This document shows, in pieces, positions 17,161 to 25,627 of a stretch of 64,000 bases of DNA. Source of the stretch: Fibrobacter sp. UWB10. GTDB taxonomy: Bacteria; Fibrobacterota; Fibrobacteria; Fibrobacterales; Fibrobacteraceae. Under the pieces are notes generated by a model. That model did no database searches. It saw only the letters and a list, made by a program, of their open reading frames with translations, and was not told the DNA's origin. Every line of letters starts with the position of its first letter. Positions within the stretch are counted from its first letter, which is position 1. The DNA lies in NCBI RefSeq assembly GCF_900182935.1, contig NZ_FXUE01000007.1, positions 1 to 64,000 on the forward strand, in the 5' to 3' direction. The position numbers were made by a program, and so were the translations under genes.

Positions 17161-17189
17161 AACTTAATTTTTACTATACAATCCGTCAA
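17161..17189 (-). promoter_or_regulatory. predicted promoter/operator of 579-aa surface protein gene
   Basis: On the minus strand: TTGACG (17189-17184), 17 bp, then TAAGTTTACT. The same TTGACR-N17-TAAGTTTA arrangement precedes the paralogous gene at 21495-21523, and both are followed about 20 nt later by CGGTAAGYT. A GTAAAC-N4-GTTTAC palindrome abuts the -35 at 17190-17205. The hexamer at -10 is not canonical, so this may be an operator or alternative-sigma site. Confidence 0.45.
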
Positions 17190-17235
17190 GTAAACTTCCG
17201 TTTACAATACAGCTATTTTCATGCCAATCTTAGAG

Positions 17236-17388
17236 TTAGACCAGCGGGTCAGGTCCGTCAACCAGATTTTCGCCAATGGGCCCGTGGATCACTGGCGTTT
17301 TATCGCCATCGCTACTCTGCAAAAGGGTAGAACGCTGTTCCAAACGGAACACCTTCATTTCAGGGGCATTATATTCTTTTTTCATCAT
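17236..17388 (-). CDS. 50-residue peptide, second in coupled pair (copy 3)
   Basis: The ORF begins at an ATG that overlaps the stop of the preceding peptide ORF (ATGA arrangement, 4-nt overlap), with GGAG about 10 nt upstream. The peptide starts MMKKEYNAPEMKVFRLEQ, continues STLLQSS and ends in a Gly/Pro-rich tail. It aligns with the peptides at 17385-17543 and 15123-15263 over KKxYxxPxMxV and LLxxS. It has no signal peptide and no cysteine. The promoter of the next minus-strand gene begins 46 bp further on. Overlap, ribosome site and similarity to two neighbours make it likely a real gene of unknown function. Confidence 0.7.
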   Translation of the reverse strand: MMKKEYNAPEMKVFRLEQRSTLLQSSDGDKTPVIHGPIGENLVDGPDPLV

Positions 17389-17543
17389 GGGTAAGTATCT
17401 CCAAAAACAGCTTCAACTTCATCGTCAGGATTACAGCCACTTTGGCATAATAATTCCTCCTGTCGATTCATCACAATCACATCCATCTCGGGCTTGCAAT
17501 ACACCTTCTTTTCACAATATACCATTATTTTTCGTTGTATCAT
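17385..17543 (-). CDS. 52-residue peptide coupled to the 1298-aa surface protein (copy 2)
   Basis: The start codon ATG (17543-17541) overlaps the TGA stop (17542-17540) of the giant secreted protein gene, an arrangement typical of translational coupling; AAGGGTG lies about 9 nt upstream inside the larger gene. The 52-residue product contains KKVYCKPEMDVIVM, LLCQSGC and an acidic C-terminus. Compared with the other two copies it has three cysteines near the motif. An internal ATG at codon 7 is an alternative start. The function is unknown. Confidence 0.72.
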   Translation of the reverse strand: MIQRKIMVYCEKKVYCKPEMDVIVMNRQEELLCQSGCNPDDEVEAVFGDTYP

Positions 17544-20500
17544 TTGACAATCACCCTTTTAAAATTGTTAATATACATTCCTTTCGTCGTAGGCTTGTGA
17601 TTAAGACGGCGGCCCTTGAGGTCATACCAACGGTCAATTTTAAATTCACCTGTCACGATGTTCATCCGCCCAACAGCAGTCGTTTTTCCGTCATCAAGGA
17701 ATTCCACATCAATCGTTTCGGGCATATTTCCCATAGAACTTAAGTAGTGATTTTCACTCTTGGCAACTGGACGGCTAAGCGGTTGAAGACGCACATCAGC
17801 ACTCTTTTTCTTGAGATACGCTCGCATCGGATTCGCAGACGAGCCTGCGCCAATTTTTCCAAATTTACCTTTTGCAATTGTCTTTTCATGGTTTCCAGCA
17901 AATGCGTATGCAAGCCCAAGTTCAGAATCATTTTCATTCCAAACCTTATATGAATACGTACCAACAAATTCCCAATTTCCGCTCAAATCGTCCTGCTTAA
18001 CAATTTCAGTTGTCTGAACAGTTGCTTTCTTACCATAATTCCAATCAAACATTAACTGATGATCATCACCACTAGTCACCACCGCATAAGGTTTGTTTGC
18101 TTCAGGAAGATTTCCTTCACCAATCCAGGTCATATACGCTTTCCAAGAATTTCCTTCTTGTTTAACCTCTGAAAGTTTATAGAACTTCGCATTGACCGAA
18201 GCCCCTTCTGGCAAACTGAACGGCAACACAACTGTTGCTGGCGTATATGGGGTAAATTCACGCGCATATAGAATTCCCTCCACTTGCAATGGTTCAGGAA
18301 TGCTTACTGTCTCCGCACCATTATAATCACCATTAATGTAAGCAATTCTATCTCCATATTCATTGTCATAAACAACAACAGCGGGCGATCCGTAATTTTT
18401 TATAACAGAAACATACAAGTTGATTCCTTCATCATTACTTCCATCTTCGTTAGTTTTGAATCGGAATGTAAGACTTCTTCCCGAGCTAAACATTTGACCA
18501 ATTTCACCGTCAACGGACATTTTTACAATTGATTGCGCATCTGTATTTTCACCATCATAAATATACAGAGAATCGCCCTCATCCGCCATCGAAAGCCAAC
18601 CTTCTACGCGGAGCGAATATCCCTCAGGAGCTGTTAGCACAAGCGTTCCATCATTATTATTGAAATAATAATCTTGATCATCTTTCTTAGCAAAAACACC
18701 TATAGAGGCCTTTTCATTTTGAATATTTATCTTTAATTCATCAGTATTCGGAATAAATACATCAAATCTGCCACTTTCTCTAACAAAATCTGCAGTCAAT
18801 ACAACATCCCCTGCAGGCATCTCAAATAGGGCTTCATTACTAGTATACCACGAACCATCAATCATATCAATTTTGTGTTCGTTATGGTCTTCATCTTTCC
18901 ATATACCCGTAATTTTATTAAGCGAACAACCATCCTCTGGATACGCCGTCAATACAATTTTTTCTCCTGGCACAGCAAGTTCTGTATTAGACACTAAACT
19001 ACCACAATACGAATAATCTAAAATAACAGGATACTCTCCACTCTCATTAACAAGTTCTAGTTCTAAATAAACACCATAATCATTTCCCACGTCATCAGTC
19101 GTAAAACGGAATGCCAAGCTTCTTCCTGTACTACGCAATTCCTCTATTTCATCCCCAGAAGAAATCCCTGCAATTTTTGAAGAATTGGCATCATTCCCAT
19201 CATAAACAACTAAGGAATCTCCGTTATCAGAAATCGCTACTTCGCCTCCGATAACATGGAATTTATAACCTTCGGGCGCAGTCAGAACAAGAGTTCCATG
19301 GCTATTGTTATAATACAACCAATCATCACCATAAGCACTATTAAAGATATTGATTTTTTTTATTCCTACAGGAATATTAATTACACGTTCACCTTCCTTG
19401 GGAATCTCGCTACCAATTTCATTTGTTCTATTAAAATAAGCCTCAACATAAATATCTTTATTCGGCATTATAAACTGAGTTTTATTAGTATACCATGATG
19501 AATCATTTTCTGCATAAAATAAACTATAACCATTATCATCATTAATAACTTCAAGGCTACTAAAGATATATCCAATAGCTGGAGATGCTATCACAGAAAC
19601 AACTTCTCCTGGAGCTGCGCTTTCTGTACTTGCAACAATTGTTCCGCCATACAGATGATTGACAACCCTTACATTATATTTTTTATTAGGATTTACAACC
19701 GTCACAATTAAATTGAGCGATTCGTAAGTTTTTCTAGACACATTTTTTATCGTAAGAATGTTCCCGGAACTATTTAAATGAACATCTCCACCTTGACTCA
19801 TCTTCAAAATTTCAGTAATTTCTTTATCCGCACCATCATAGATAGTTATGGCAGCATCCTCGCCGTCAAATTCTATGGAACCGGACAGTTGGAACCTTAG
19901 CCCTTCGGGCGCCGCCAATACAAGCGTTCCCTTGCAATTCCCCCCATCACAACCGCCCGTAACATTAAACGATTCAACATCTTCAGGAATAGTGGCAATC
20001 ACGGAATCCCGTTTCGGCATCTCTATGAAGAGACCTTCTTCAGCAGTAGTCATCTTCTCAACAAACTCGACATCTACCTCGACATTCGCATAGGGCATGG
20101 TGAAGGAGTAATCATTGCTCGTATACCATGTACCGCCAGTTATAGGGACAGGCCACCAACTACCATATTCTGATATAGCATTCGCAGAAATTCGACCAAT
20201 CATGTAACCATCGTCCGGAGTCGCGGTCAGCTTAATCGTATTCCCAGCTGATGCCGAGGACAAGCCATCTTCGACATATCCATCCCCTTTGTAACTCACT
20301 TCAACACTGTGCGTAACACTCGCATCGAGAAGTCTAATCCCCATTTTGCCATACGCTTCACATGTCGGTCTATGAACTAGCGTCAGTTTTCTTCCCGAAG
20401 TAATCCCCCTTTCATCCATCTGTTCAGCAAAGGTTCCTATAGGATCTTCAAAATCGCCATCGAATGCATAAAAACCAGAATTTGACCCATAATACTGACC

Positions 20501-21436
20501 ACCTATTTTTTCACGCAATAAAAAAACATATCCCTCGGGAGCTGTCAATACCAAAGGACTGCTAAAATCTCCACAGTCAAAATCTTCCGAGAACTGATAA
20601 TCATAGACGCCAAATACTGTCAATCCACCGGATATCGTATACCTAGCTATACCATTCCAAGGCATATCTACACGTGGTCCAACATTTTCTGCTACAAATA
20701 CAGGCGTGACAACAGCATTCGTTGCGGGCATAACAAACGAGCCTGTTGCACTAGTAAGCCAAGTGCCACCAGTTACCGCAATCGGATTTCCTCTCTCATC
20801 ATAAACCTCAATATGATCAAACGCATAGCCTTCTGCCGGAGTAGCCGTCACAGAGACCAATGCTCCCTGCAAAACATTCGTCACTGAGCTCACGGCATTT
20901 CCGCCATCAACAGGAACTATATCGACCAAGAACGGATCACTCGAACTCACAAAGGATACAGTCAAGTCCAACCCCGCAGAGGGTGTTCTGCTATCGAAAT
21001 TCTTGAAACCAAGAATCAAAGTATTCCCGTCGCTAAGCCATTTGATTGTGGCATTTCCATATTCTTCGAATACCTTATTGCTTTGAGATATCTCACTATT
21101 GTACAAAGCGAGGCTGCCACTTGACATGCCATTAAGCTGAACAGCCACCATCGTACCATTCAATCTGACAAAATGGTTTTCGGGCGCAACAAGAACAAGA
21201 TTTCCGTCGCAATTTAACGAAAAATTTTTATTAAGGCCACCATCATCGTACACCTTGAAGGTCGTCACCCCTTCCGGGATGTTTACCAGGGTATTTGTTC
21301 CTGTCGCGGGCATATTGACATAATAGCCACCATTTCCATCAGAAGTCAGTTCCACTTCTCCTGCCCAAGCGGATGTTGCAGCCATGCTCAGTGCGAACAT
21401 GGCGAAAATGCTCAAAAATTTGCTTTTGAGTTTCAT
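17540..21436 (-). CDS. giant secreted protein with CUB-like and InlB B-repeat domains
   Basis: 1298 residues, exported (signal peptide ending TSAWA). Two domain types alternate. One resembles eukaryotic-type CUB domains: LVLTAPEGYKFHV, then DNGDSLVVYDGNDANSSKI, SSGDEIEELRSTGRSLAFRF and a closing strand; several copies are visible. The other is the divergent InlB B-repeat: VSVTATPAEGYAFDHIEVYD, GGTWLTSATGSFVMPATNA and variants with WYTSN and MPxxDVxxxADF. From about residue 1060 it shares a C-terminal block with the 579-residue paralogue, ending WYDLKGRRLNHKPTTKG and a basic tail. The architecture suggests a surface adhesin or substrate-binding protein. The base composition is visibly more AT-rich than in the flanking fibro-slime genes. 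Two short peptide ORFs are coupled to its 3' end. Confidence 0.85.
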   Translation of the reverse strand: MKLKSKFLSIFAMFALSMAATSAWAGEVELTSDGNGGYYVNMPATGTNTLVNIPEGVTTFKVYDDGGLNKNFSLNCDGNLVLVAPENHFVRLNGTMVAVQLNGMSSGSLALYNSEISQSNKVFEEYGNATIKWLSDGNTLILGFKNFDSRTPSAGLDLTVSFVSSSDPFLVDIVPVDGGNAVSSVTNVLQGALVSVTATPAEGYAFDHIEVYDERGNPIAVTGGTWLTSATGSFVMPATNAVVTPVFVAENVGPRVDMPWNGIARYTISGGLTVFGVYDYQFSEDFDCGDFSSPLVLTAPEGYVFLLREKIGGQYYGSNSGFYAFDGDFEDPIGTFAEQMDERGITSGRKLTLVHRPTCEAYGKMGIRLLDASVTHSVEVSYKGDGYVEDGLSSASAGNTIKLTATPDDGYMIGRISANAISEYGSWWPVPITGGTWYTSNDYSFTMPYANVEVDVEFVEKMTTAEEGLFIEMPKRDSVIATIPEDVESFNVTGGCDGGNCKGTLVLAAPEGLRFQLSGSIEFDGEDAAITIYDGADKEITEILKMSQGGDVHLNSSGNILTIKNVSRKTYESLNLIVTVVNPNKKYNVRVVNHLYGGTIVASTESAAPGEVVSVIASPAIGYIFSSLEVINDDNGYSLFYAENDSSWYTNKTQFIMPNKDIYVEAYFNRTNEIGSEIPKEGERVINIPVGIKKINIFNSAYGDDWLYYNNSHGTLVLTAPEGYKFHVIGGEVAISDNGDSLVVYDGNDANSSKIAGISSGDEIEELRSTGRSLAFRFTTDDVGNDYGVYLELELVNESGEYPVILDYSYCGSLVSNTELAVPGEKIVLTAYPEDGCSLNKITGIWKDEDHNEHKIDMIDGSWYTSNEALFEMPAGDVVLTADFVRESGRFDVFIPNTDELKINIQNEKASIGVFAKKDDQDYYFNNNDGTLVLTAPEGYSLRVEGWLSMADEGDSLYIYDGENTDAQSIVKMSVDGEIGQMFSSGRSLTFRFKTNEDGSNDEGINLYVSVIKNYGSPAVVVYDNEYGDRIAYINGDYNGAETVSIPEPLQVEGILYAREFTPYTPATVVLPFSLPEGASVNAKFYKLSEVKQEGNSWKAYMTWIGEGNLPEANKPYAVVTSGDDHQLMFDWNYGKKATVQTTEIVKQDDLSGNWEFVGTYSYKVWNENDSELGLAYAFAGNHEKTIAKGKFGKIGAGSSANPMRAYLKKKSADVRLQPLSRPVAKSENHYLSSMGNMPETIDVEFLDDGKTTAVGRMNIVTGEFKIDRWYDLKGRRLNHKPTTKGMYINNFKRVIVK

Positions 21437-21494
21437 ATCCCATTCCCTTCTATTTGATAGGTGTACGATAATAGCTTACCGCATACATACGATA

Positions 21495-21523
21495 AACTTA
21501 CATAGAATAGCTTAATTTGTCAA
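21495..21523 (-). promoter_or_regulatory. predicted promoter/operator of 1298-aa surface protein gene
   Basis: On the minus strand: TTGACA (21523-21518), 17 bp, then TAAGTTTATCG, with CGGTAAGCT about 20 nt further. The order and spacing match the element upstream of the 579-residue paralogue, suggesting joint regulation. Confidence 0.45.
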
Positions 21524-21555
21524 CAAGTCCGGCTGCAAAAGGCGCCATAAAGCAA

Positions 21556-21585
21556 GAAGGCCGCACCCCCAAAGGTGCGGTCTTC
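21556..21585 (-). terminator. terminator after 1259-aa fibro-slime gene
   Basis: GAAGACCGCACC, TTTGGG loop, GGTGCGGCCTTC on the minus strand (one G-T pair), about 40 bp past the stop. The downstream tract TTGCTTT is a modest T-tail in this direction; the plus side has TTTTT. Confidence 0.75.
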
Positions 21586-21623
21586 TTTTTGCCGAGAGAG
21601 ACTCTTTATTCTAGAACCAGGAC

Positions 21624-24600
21624 CTAGAGACCTAAATCAAGTGCGTTGGCCTTGCCGCGGCGCACGCCCCACAAGAAGTCCTGAGTGCGGTTCACCATGG
21701 TCTTGCTGCCGACCTTGATGCGGTATGCAAGTCTTGCGATGTACACGCCGGTCGAGACCAGGCGACCGTTATTTGCGCGCATGTTCCAGGCGAGGAACAG
21801 CTTGCCGTTGTTTTCGAGGCAGGTGCCCTGGCCATGTTCCTTGAACACATCGTCGTTACAGGTAATCACGTTCGAGTAGCTGTTCACGAATTCACCGAGG
21901 CTAGAGTAGTAGGTGGCCTCGTAGCGCAGTTCCGTGCTCTGGGCGACCGCTTCTACAATCTTCTGGACATCGGCTTCGGTGCCGCGCGAGAAGTTGCTGA
22001 CGTTTTCGTTGGTAAGCACGTTGTTCTTGTATGCGTCTACGATAATCGGGTCGAGGTCGAACTTTTTCTTGGCCTCGTTGATCGACATTTGACCAGAACT
22101 TACCTGAGCGATAATTTCTTCGATGGTGTAGGTGGTCTTTTCACCCTTCGAAGCGTCAGCCTTCTTGTCGGTATACACGGGGTTACCCTGTATAGCCTTC
22201 ATGATGTCTGCGATTTCGTTTTCGACAAGTTCAGCCATATTCAGGTCGCCCAAGAAATGGCCCTGCGTGCCGTATGCGGCTGCAGCCTGTTCTGCCGTCA
22301 AGATAGAAGGATCCTGAACGATTTTCGGCACAGTGGCAGATTCGCTCGTAATAATCGTCTTTGCGCTGTCGTATGCAGGCGTTCCCGGATTGAGCGTCAC
22401 AACGCCCGGGCTGGTAATGGTCACGCGCTGTTCGCCGGTAATGCGAATCCAGGGGTTGTTTGCATGCGGAGGCACGTACATCAAGTCGTTCACAAGCGAA
22501 ACTTGCGGCGGTGCCGTAAAGCGCACGGAGTCGCCCACGGCCGGAATTATGTCGGTATCGGTACCCTTCGGGAAAATCAGTTTCCACTGGTTGGTAGCAG
22601 CTGCCGAGATATCGCTTGCCTGCTTGACATCGGTGCTCATGATTCCATTTTTCCAGACATGGAACTGGAACATGTCAGAGGTCTTTTCGCCATTCTGGAG
22701 GCCTTCACTGAAGGTGAGCAAGAGCTGCGTGTTACCGTCGCTCATGTAAGACACTTCAGCTGCGGTAATGACCGGACCAATCTGGTCTTGCAACTGGCCC
22801 TGAGCCGGGAAGAACGAAGTCTTGCCATTATCAGAATAAGTGTACCACACCGTAATCTGACCGGTATAGACTTTATCGACTCCGCCGGTAAACACGGCGC
22901 CGCCAAAGCCACTGCCCGAGGCAACGATCGTTGCATGCGTACCGCCGTCCCTATAGGTCAGCTTGTAAGCATCCTGGAATTTGGTGCCAAAGGTGAACTT
23001 GGCAGAATCGAGTCTGTTCTTGCCACCAAGCGTTCCATCAAATTCAATCCAAATACTGTCGCCACGGCCATCGCCATCGCGGTCAAAGATTTCAGCAAGT
23101 TTGATTTGCGGTACAGGCGGCAAGGCAAAGTTGATGCCGTTCCAGACAGCGGTATTGCCCGAAGCCTGGCCCTTTACATACAGCGTGCCGCCCCAAAGTT
23201 CGCCAACAGCCTTCACGTAGAACGAACCCTTGCCGTTCACGAGCTTGACTTCGGTAATCGGGTTGCCGAGCGAGTCGCAAGGAATCAAATCTTCGAAGTT
23301 TGTCGAGGGATAAACCACTTCGTCGCTAGCCCAGTCTTCGGCATACTGCACGTAAACCTTATAAGACTGGCCCACCCACATGGTAACGTCTTTGTTCATG
23401 TTGAGCGGCAAGGTGTCGCTGCGAACGGTAGAACCGAGGTTCTTGCCAGTAGAATCGGCAAACACAATGTTCGGCAGTTCGTAGGCGCCCACCACAAAGT
23501 ACACATCCTTGTACTGGGAATTGTCGGAGCGGAGCGTTACGCGCAGGTAGTACACACCCGGAGCGAGGCCGCGATTGTCCTTGATCGATTCCTTGTCGAT
23601 TCTGAAGGAGTCAAAATCACTGTTCACGGTAATGCCACCGAACCACATGCCGGCCGTATCGAGTACCACACCGTTAGAGGGCAGGTTACCACCAAACAGC
23701 GTGAAGATAGAAGGACCGCGTTCAAGCGAAAGTTCCTTTTCGCCTTCGGTGAAGTCGCAGGCAAGCTTGTTCTTACGAATCTTCTGCCAGACTTCTCTGT
23801 CGATCATGCTCGGGTCGTTATTCGGGTTCTTGAGCAAGATGCTAGCTTCGGTCTTCAAGTCGATCGAAGTATGCATACGGAAGTTCGAAGAACTCGTATG
23901 GCGTTCGGCATAGAAAATGTGGAAGTTGTAGGTTTCGCCCGGAGTAAGGCCGAGGGTGTCCAGGTCTACGGCACCCGCGACCTGAGCGTGCTGGCCACCG
24001 ATGTCTACCACCAGTTTGTTATTGATGAACACCCACACGTCGTCGTCACCCAAGAAGTCGAAGTACTGGCCCGGAATGTATTCGAACGTGGCCTGCACCT
24101 TCATGGTAAAGCCGAAATTATGGTTTGCGTTATCTTTACCACCTCTCTGCTGATCATAATACGGGTTCGGAATAGTACCTGCTTCGTCAAGATACTTGAA
24201 ATCGTCCAACAGGAACATACCGCCACGGTTGGCTTCGTTACCCGTAGAAATAGCATCCTTCGAAATTTCGGCCAGCCAGAAACCTGCACTATCCATAGAG
24301 ATGTACAGGTCGCGGCAAGTCATGTTGGTAAGCTTGTTGCCCTGGGCATCGACAGCCAAGGATTCCGGGAGAAACCAAGAACTCAAGTGTTCAGTAATCT
24401 TGCAGTTTTCGGGGAACGGAGTCGCAGGAACCGGCACACCGTTTGCCCCCAACTGGGTTTCGACCATGCCGCGCATGGGGCTACCGCTACAGCCGCCAGA
24501 ACCGAAGTCTGCGCTAACACCATATTCGGGGTTACCGTTACCGTTTACGCCATCACCCTTGTTACCATGCAGCCAGTCGAACATCATGACCGGAAGCTTT

Positions 24601-25397
24601 TTCAAGGGGCATTCACCCAAAACGCCAGCAGGGTGTTCTGCATAAACGCCAGGTTCGCCTTCTTGGTTGCCCTTGACCCAAACGGTGTCGCTAAGGGCGG
24701 CCACGGAGTCAAGCTTGATTTCGGCGGTAATGTCGGGCTGAGAAGAGGTAAGACCTTGTGCGCCCACAAAGTTTTCGCCAATGGTCTGCTTAAAGTAAAC
24801 AGTGAAGTTTTCAGTGGGGGCCTTGACTGCAGCAATGAACCATCCGCAGTAATTGTCCAGCGGAATCATGGCGGTGGGGGTACCATCTACAAATACCTGT
24901 GCGTTGGTATTGGTCCAAGGCGTAAAGAAGCTGATAACCTTCATGCCCTCAGCAAGCTTACCCGGATTGTCTTTACCAGGGTCACCGGGATTGTCACCAG
25001 CACCTGGGCCACCCGGATTTGTCGGGCCACCGGGGAATCCACCTTGAGATGTGAATTTCCAAGTACCATCGTTAGAAATGGTGATTCTTGCCTGCTGCGA
25101 AGTCGGGTACAAATCGCTAAACGAAATGCCTTCCGAAGTCAGGAGGTTCTGGCAGCTAGCGTCAGTAAAGACGTACAAGTCGTAATTGGGCAAGACCCTA
25201 CGACTTTCGATGTTGAAACTCACGCTACGGTTCGGAATGCTAGAGCAGCCCGTAGCCCATTCATCTTTGGCATTGTTGTAAATAGCGTAGTAGAGTTCGC
25301 CTTCGTGAGTAGCTGTAAGCGTATACGTCGCCGCGAAAGTCGCGGGAACTAGTAAAGCGAGCAACTGAGTTGCTCTCTTGATCAAATTACACCTCAT
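21624..25397 (-). CDS. fibro-slime domain protein, paralogue 1
   Basis: About 1257 residues. I start at ATG 25397, 6 nt after AGGAG, rather than the ATG directly against it. A signal peptide ends near PATFAA. A beta-rich module (VISFFTPWTNTNAQVFVDG) is followed by a conserved LPVMMFDWLHG and the fibro-slime domain (TIGR02148), with FDFLGDDDVWVFINNKLVVD, IGGQHAQ and FHIFYAERH, a PA14-like fold. Later come a series of beta domains (AYIFDRxGxGxxDSIWI-type, VTSAEVxYxxDGNTQL-type), a linker with PxxLTAEQAAAAYGTQGHFLG, and a C-terminus with YIARLAYRIKV and DFLWGVRRG. Fibro-slime proteins are outer-surface proteins implicated in cellulose adhesion in F. succinogenes. It is the closest paralogue of the gene upstream. 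Confidence 0.93.
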   Translation of the reverse strand: MRCNLIKRATQLLALLVPATFAATYTLTATHEGELYYAIYNNAKDEWATGCSSIPNRSVSFNIESRRVLPNYDLYVFTDASCQNLLTSEGISFSDLYPTSQQARITISNDGTWKFTSQGGFPGGPTNPGGPGAGDNPGDPGKDNPGKLAEGMKVISFFTPWTNTNAQVFVDGTPTAMIPLDNYCGWFIAAVKAPTENFTVYFKQTIGENFVGAQGLTSSQPDITAEIKLDSVAALSDTVWVKGNQEGEPGVYAEHPAGVLGECPLKKLPVMMFDWLHGNKGDGVNGNGNPEYGVSADFGSGGCSGSPMRGMVETQLGANGVPVPATPFPENCKITEHLSSWFLPESLAVDAQGNKLTNMTCRDLYISMDSAGFWLAEISKDAISTGNEANRGGMFLLDDFKYLDEAGTIPNPYYDQQRGGKDNANHNFGFTMKVQATFEYIPGQYFDFLGDDDVWVFINNKLVVDIGGQHAQVAGAVDLDTLGLTPGETYNFHIFYAERHTSSSNFRMHTSIDLKTEASILLKNPNNDPSMIDREVWQKIRKNKLACDFTEGEKELSLERGPSIFTLFGGNLPSNGVVLDTAGMWFGGITVNSDFDSFRIDKESIKDNRGLAPGVYYLRVTLRSDNSQYKDVYFVVGAYELPNIVFADSTGKNLGSTVRSDTLPLNMNKDVTMWVGQSYKVYVQYAEDWASDEVVYPSTNFEDLIPCDSLGNPITEVKLVNGKGSFYVKAVGELWGGTLYVKGQASGNTAVWNGINFALPPVPQIKLAEIFDRDGDGRGDSIWIEFDGTLGGKNRLDSAKFTFGTKFQDAYKLTYRDGGTHATIVASGSGFGGAVFTGGVDKVYTGQITVWYTYSDNGKTSFFPAQGQLQDQIGPVITAAEVSYMSDGNTQLLLTFSEGLQNGEKTSDMFQFHVWKNGIMSTDVKQASDISAAATNQWKLIFPKGTDTDIIPAVGDSVRFTAPPQVSLVNDLMYVPPHANNPWIRITGEQRVTITSPGVVTLNPGTPAYDSAKTIITSESATVPKIVQDPSILTAEQAAAAYGTQGHFLGDLNMAELVENEIADIMKAIQGNPVYTDKKADASKGEKTTYTIEEIIAQVSSGQMSINEAKKKFDLDPIIVDAYKNNVLTNENVSNFSRGTEADVQKIVEAVAQSTELRYEATYYSSLGEFVNSYSNVITCNDDVFKEHGQGTCLENNGKLFLAWNMRANNGRLVSTGVYIARLAYRIKVGSKTMVNRTQDFLWGVRRGKANALDLGL

Positions 25398-25586
25398 CCA
25401 CATCTCCTGGGTTTTAAGCCCAACTTACCTAACTTTATAACGTATATAGTAGAAATAAATTTTTTTTGCACAAAAATCAACTAGGCCCTACCCGAAATCC
25501 GTTAATTCTGCGTAACAATCGTGTAAATCGCGCTTTTTGGGGGTAAAATTCCCGAAAAACCGGCTATTTTCCCCCTAAAACAGAAA

Positions 25587-25604
25587 GGCGCCCTTATGGG
25601 CGCC
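25587..25604 (-). terminator. terminator after 1304-aa fibro-slime gene
   Basis: GGCGCCC, ATAA loop, GGGCGCC (7-bp perfect) followed on the minus strand by TTTCTGTTTT, 24 bp past the stop. Confidence 0.8.
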
Positions 25605-25627
25605 GTGCAAAAAAGCGTGTTTTTTGT

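Noticed and set aside
17404-17430. Five-codon ORF with a perfect AGGAGG site inside the 52-residue peptide gene
   Set aside because: It is out of frame and too short to judge; probably a chance consequence of the Gln-Glu-Glu codons.
21834-25352. 1172-residue plus-strand ORF antisense to a fibro-slime gene
   Set aside because: It mirrors the codon phase of the real gene: high third-position G/C removes stop codons on the opposite strand. The product has no signal peptide, no domains and an odd His/Arg/Val-rich composition.
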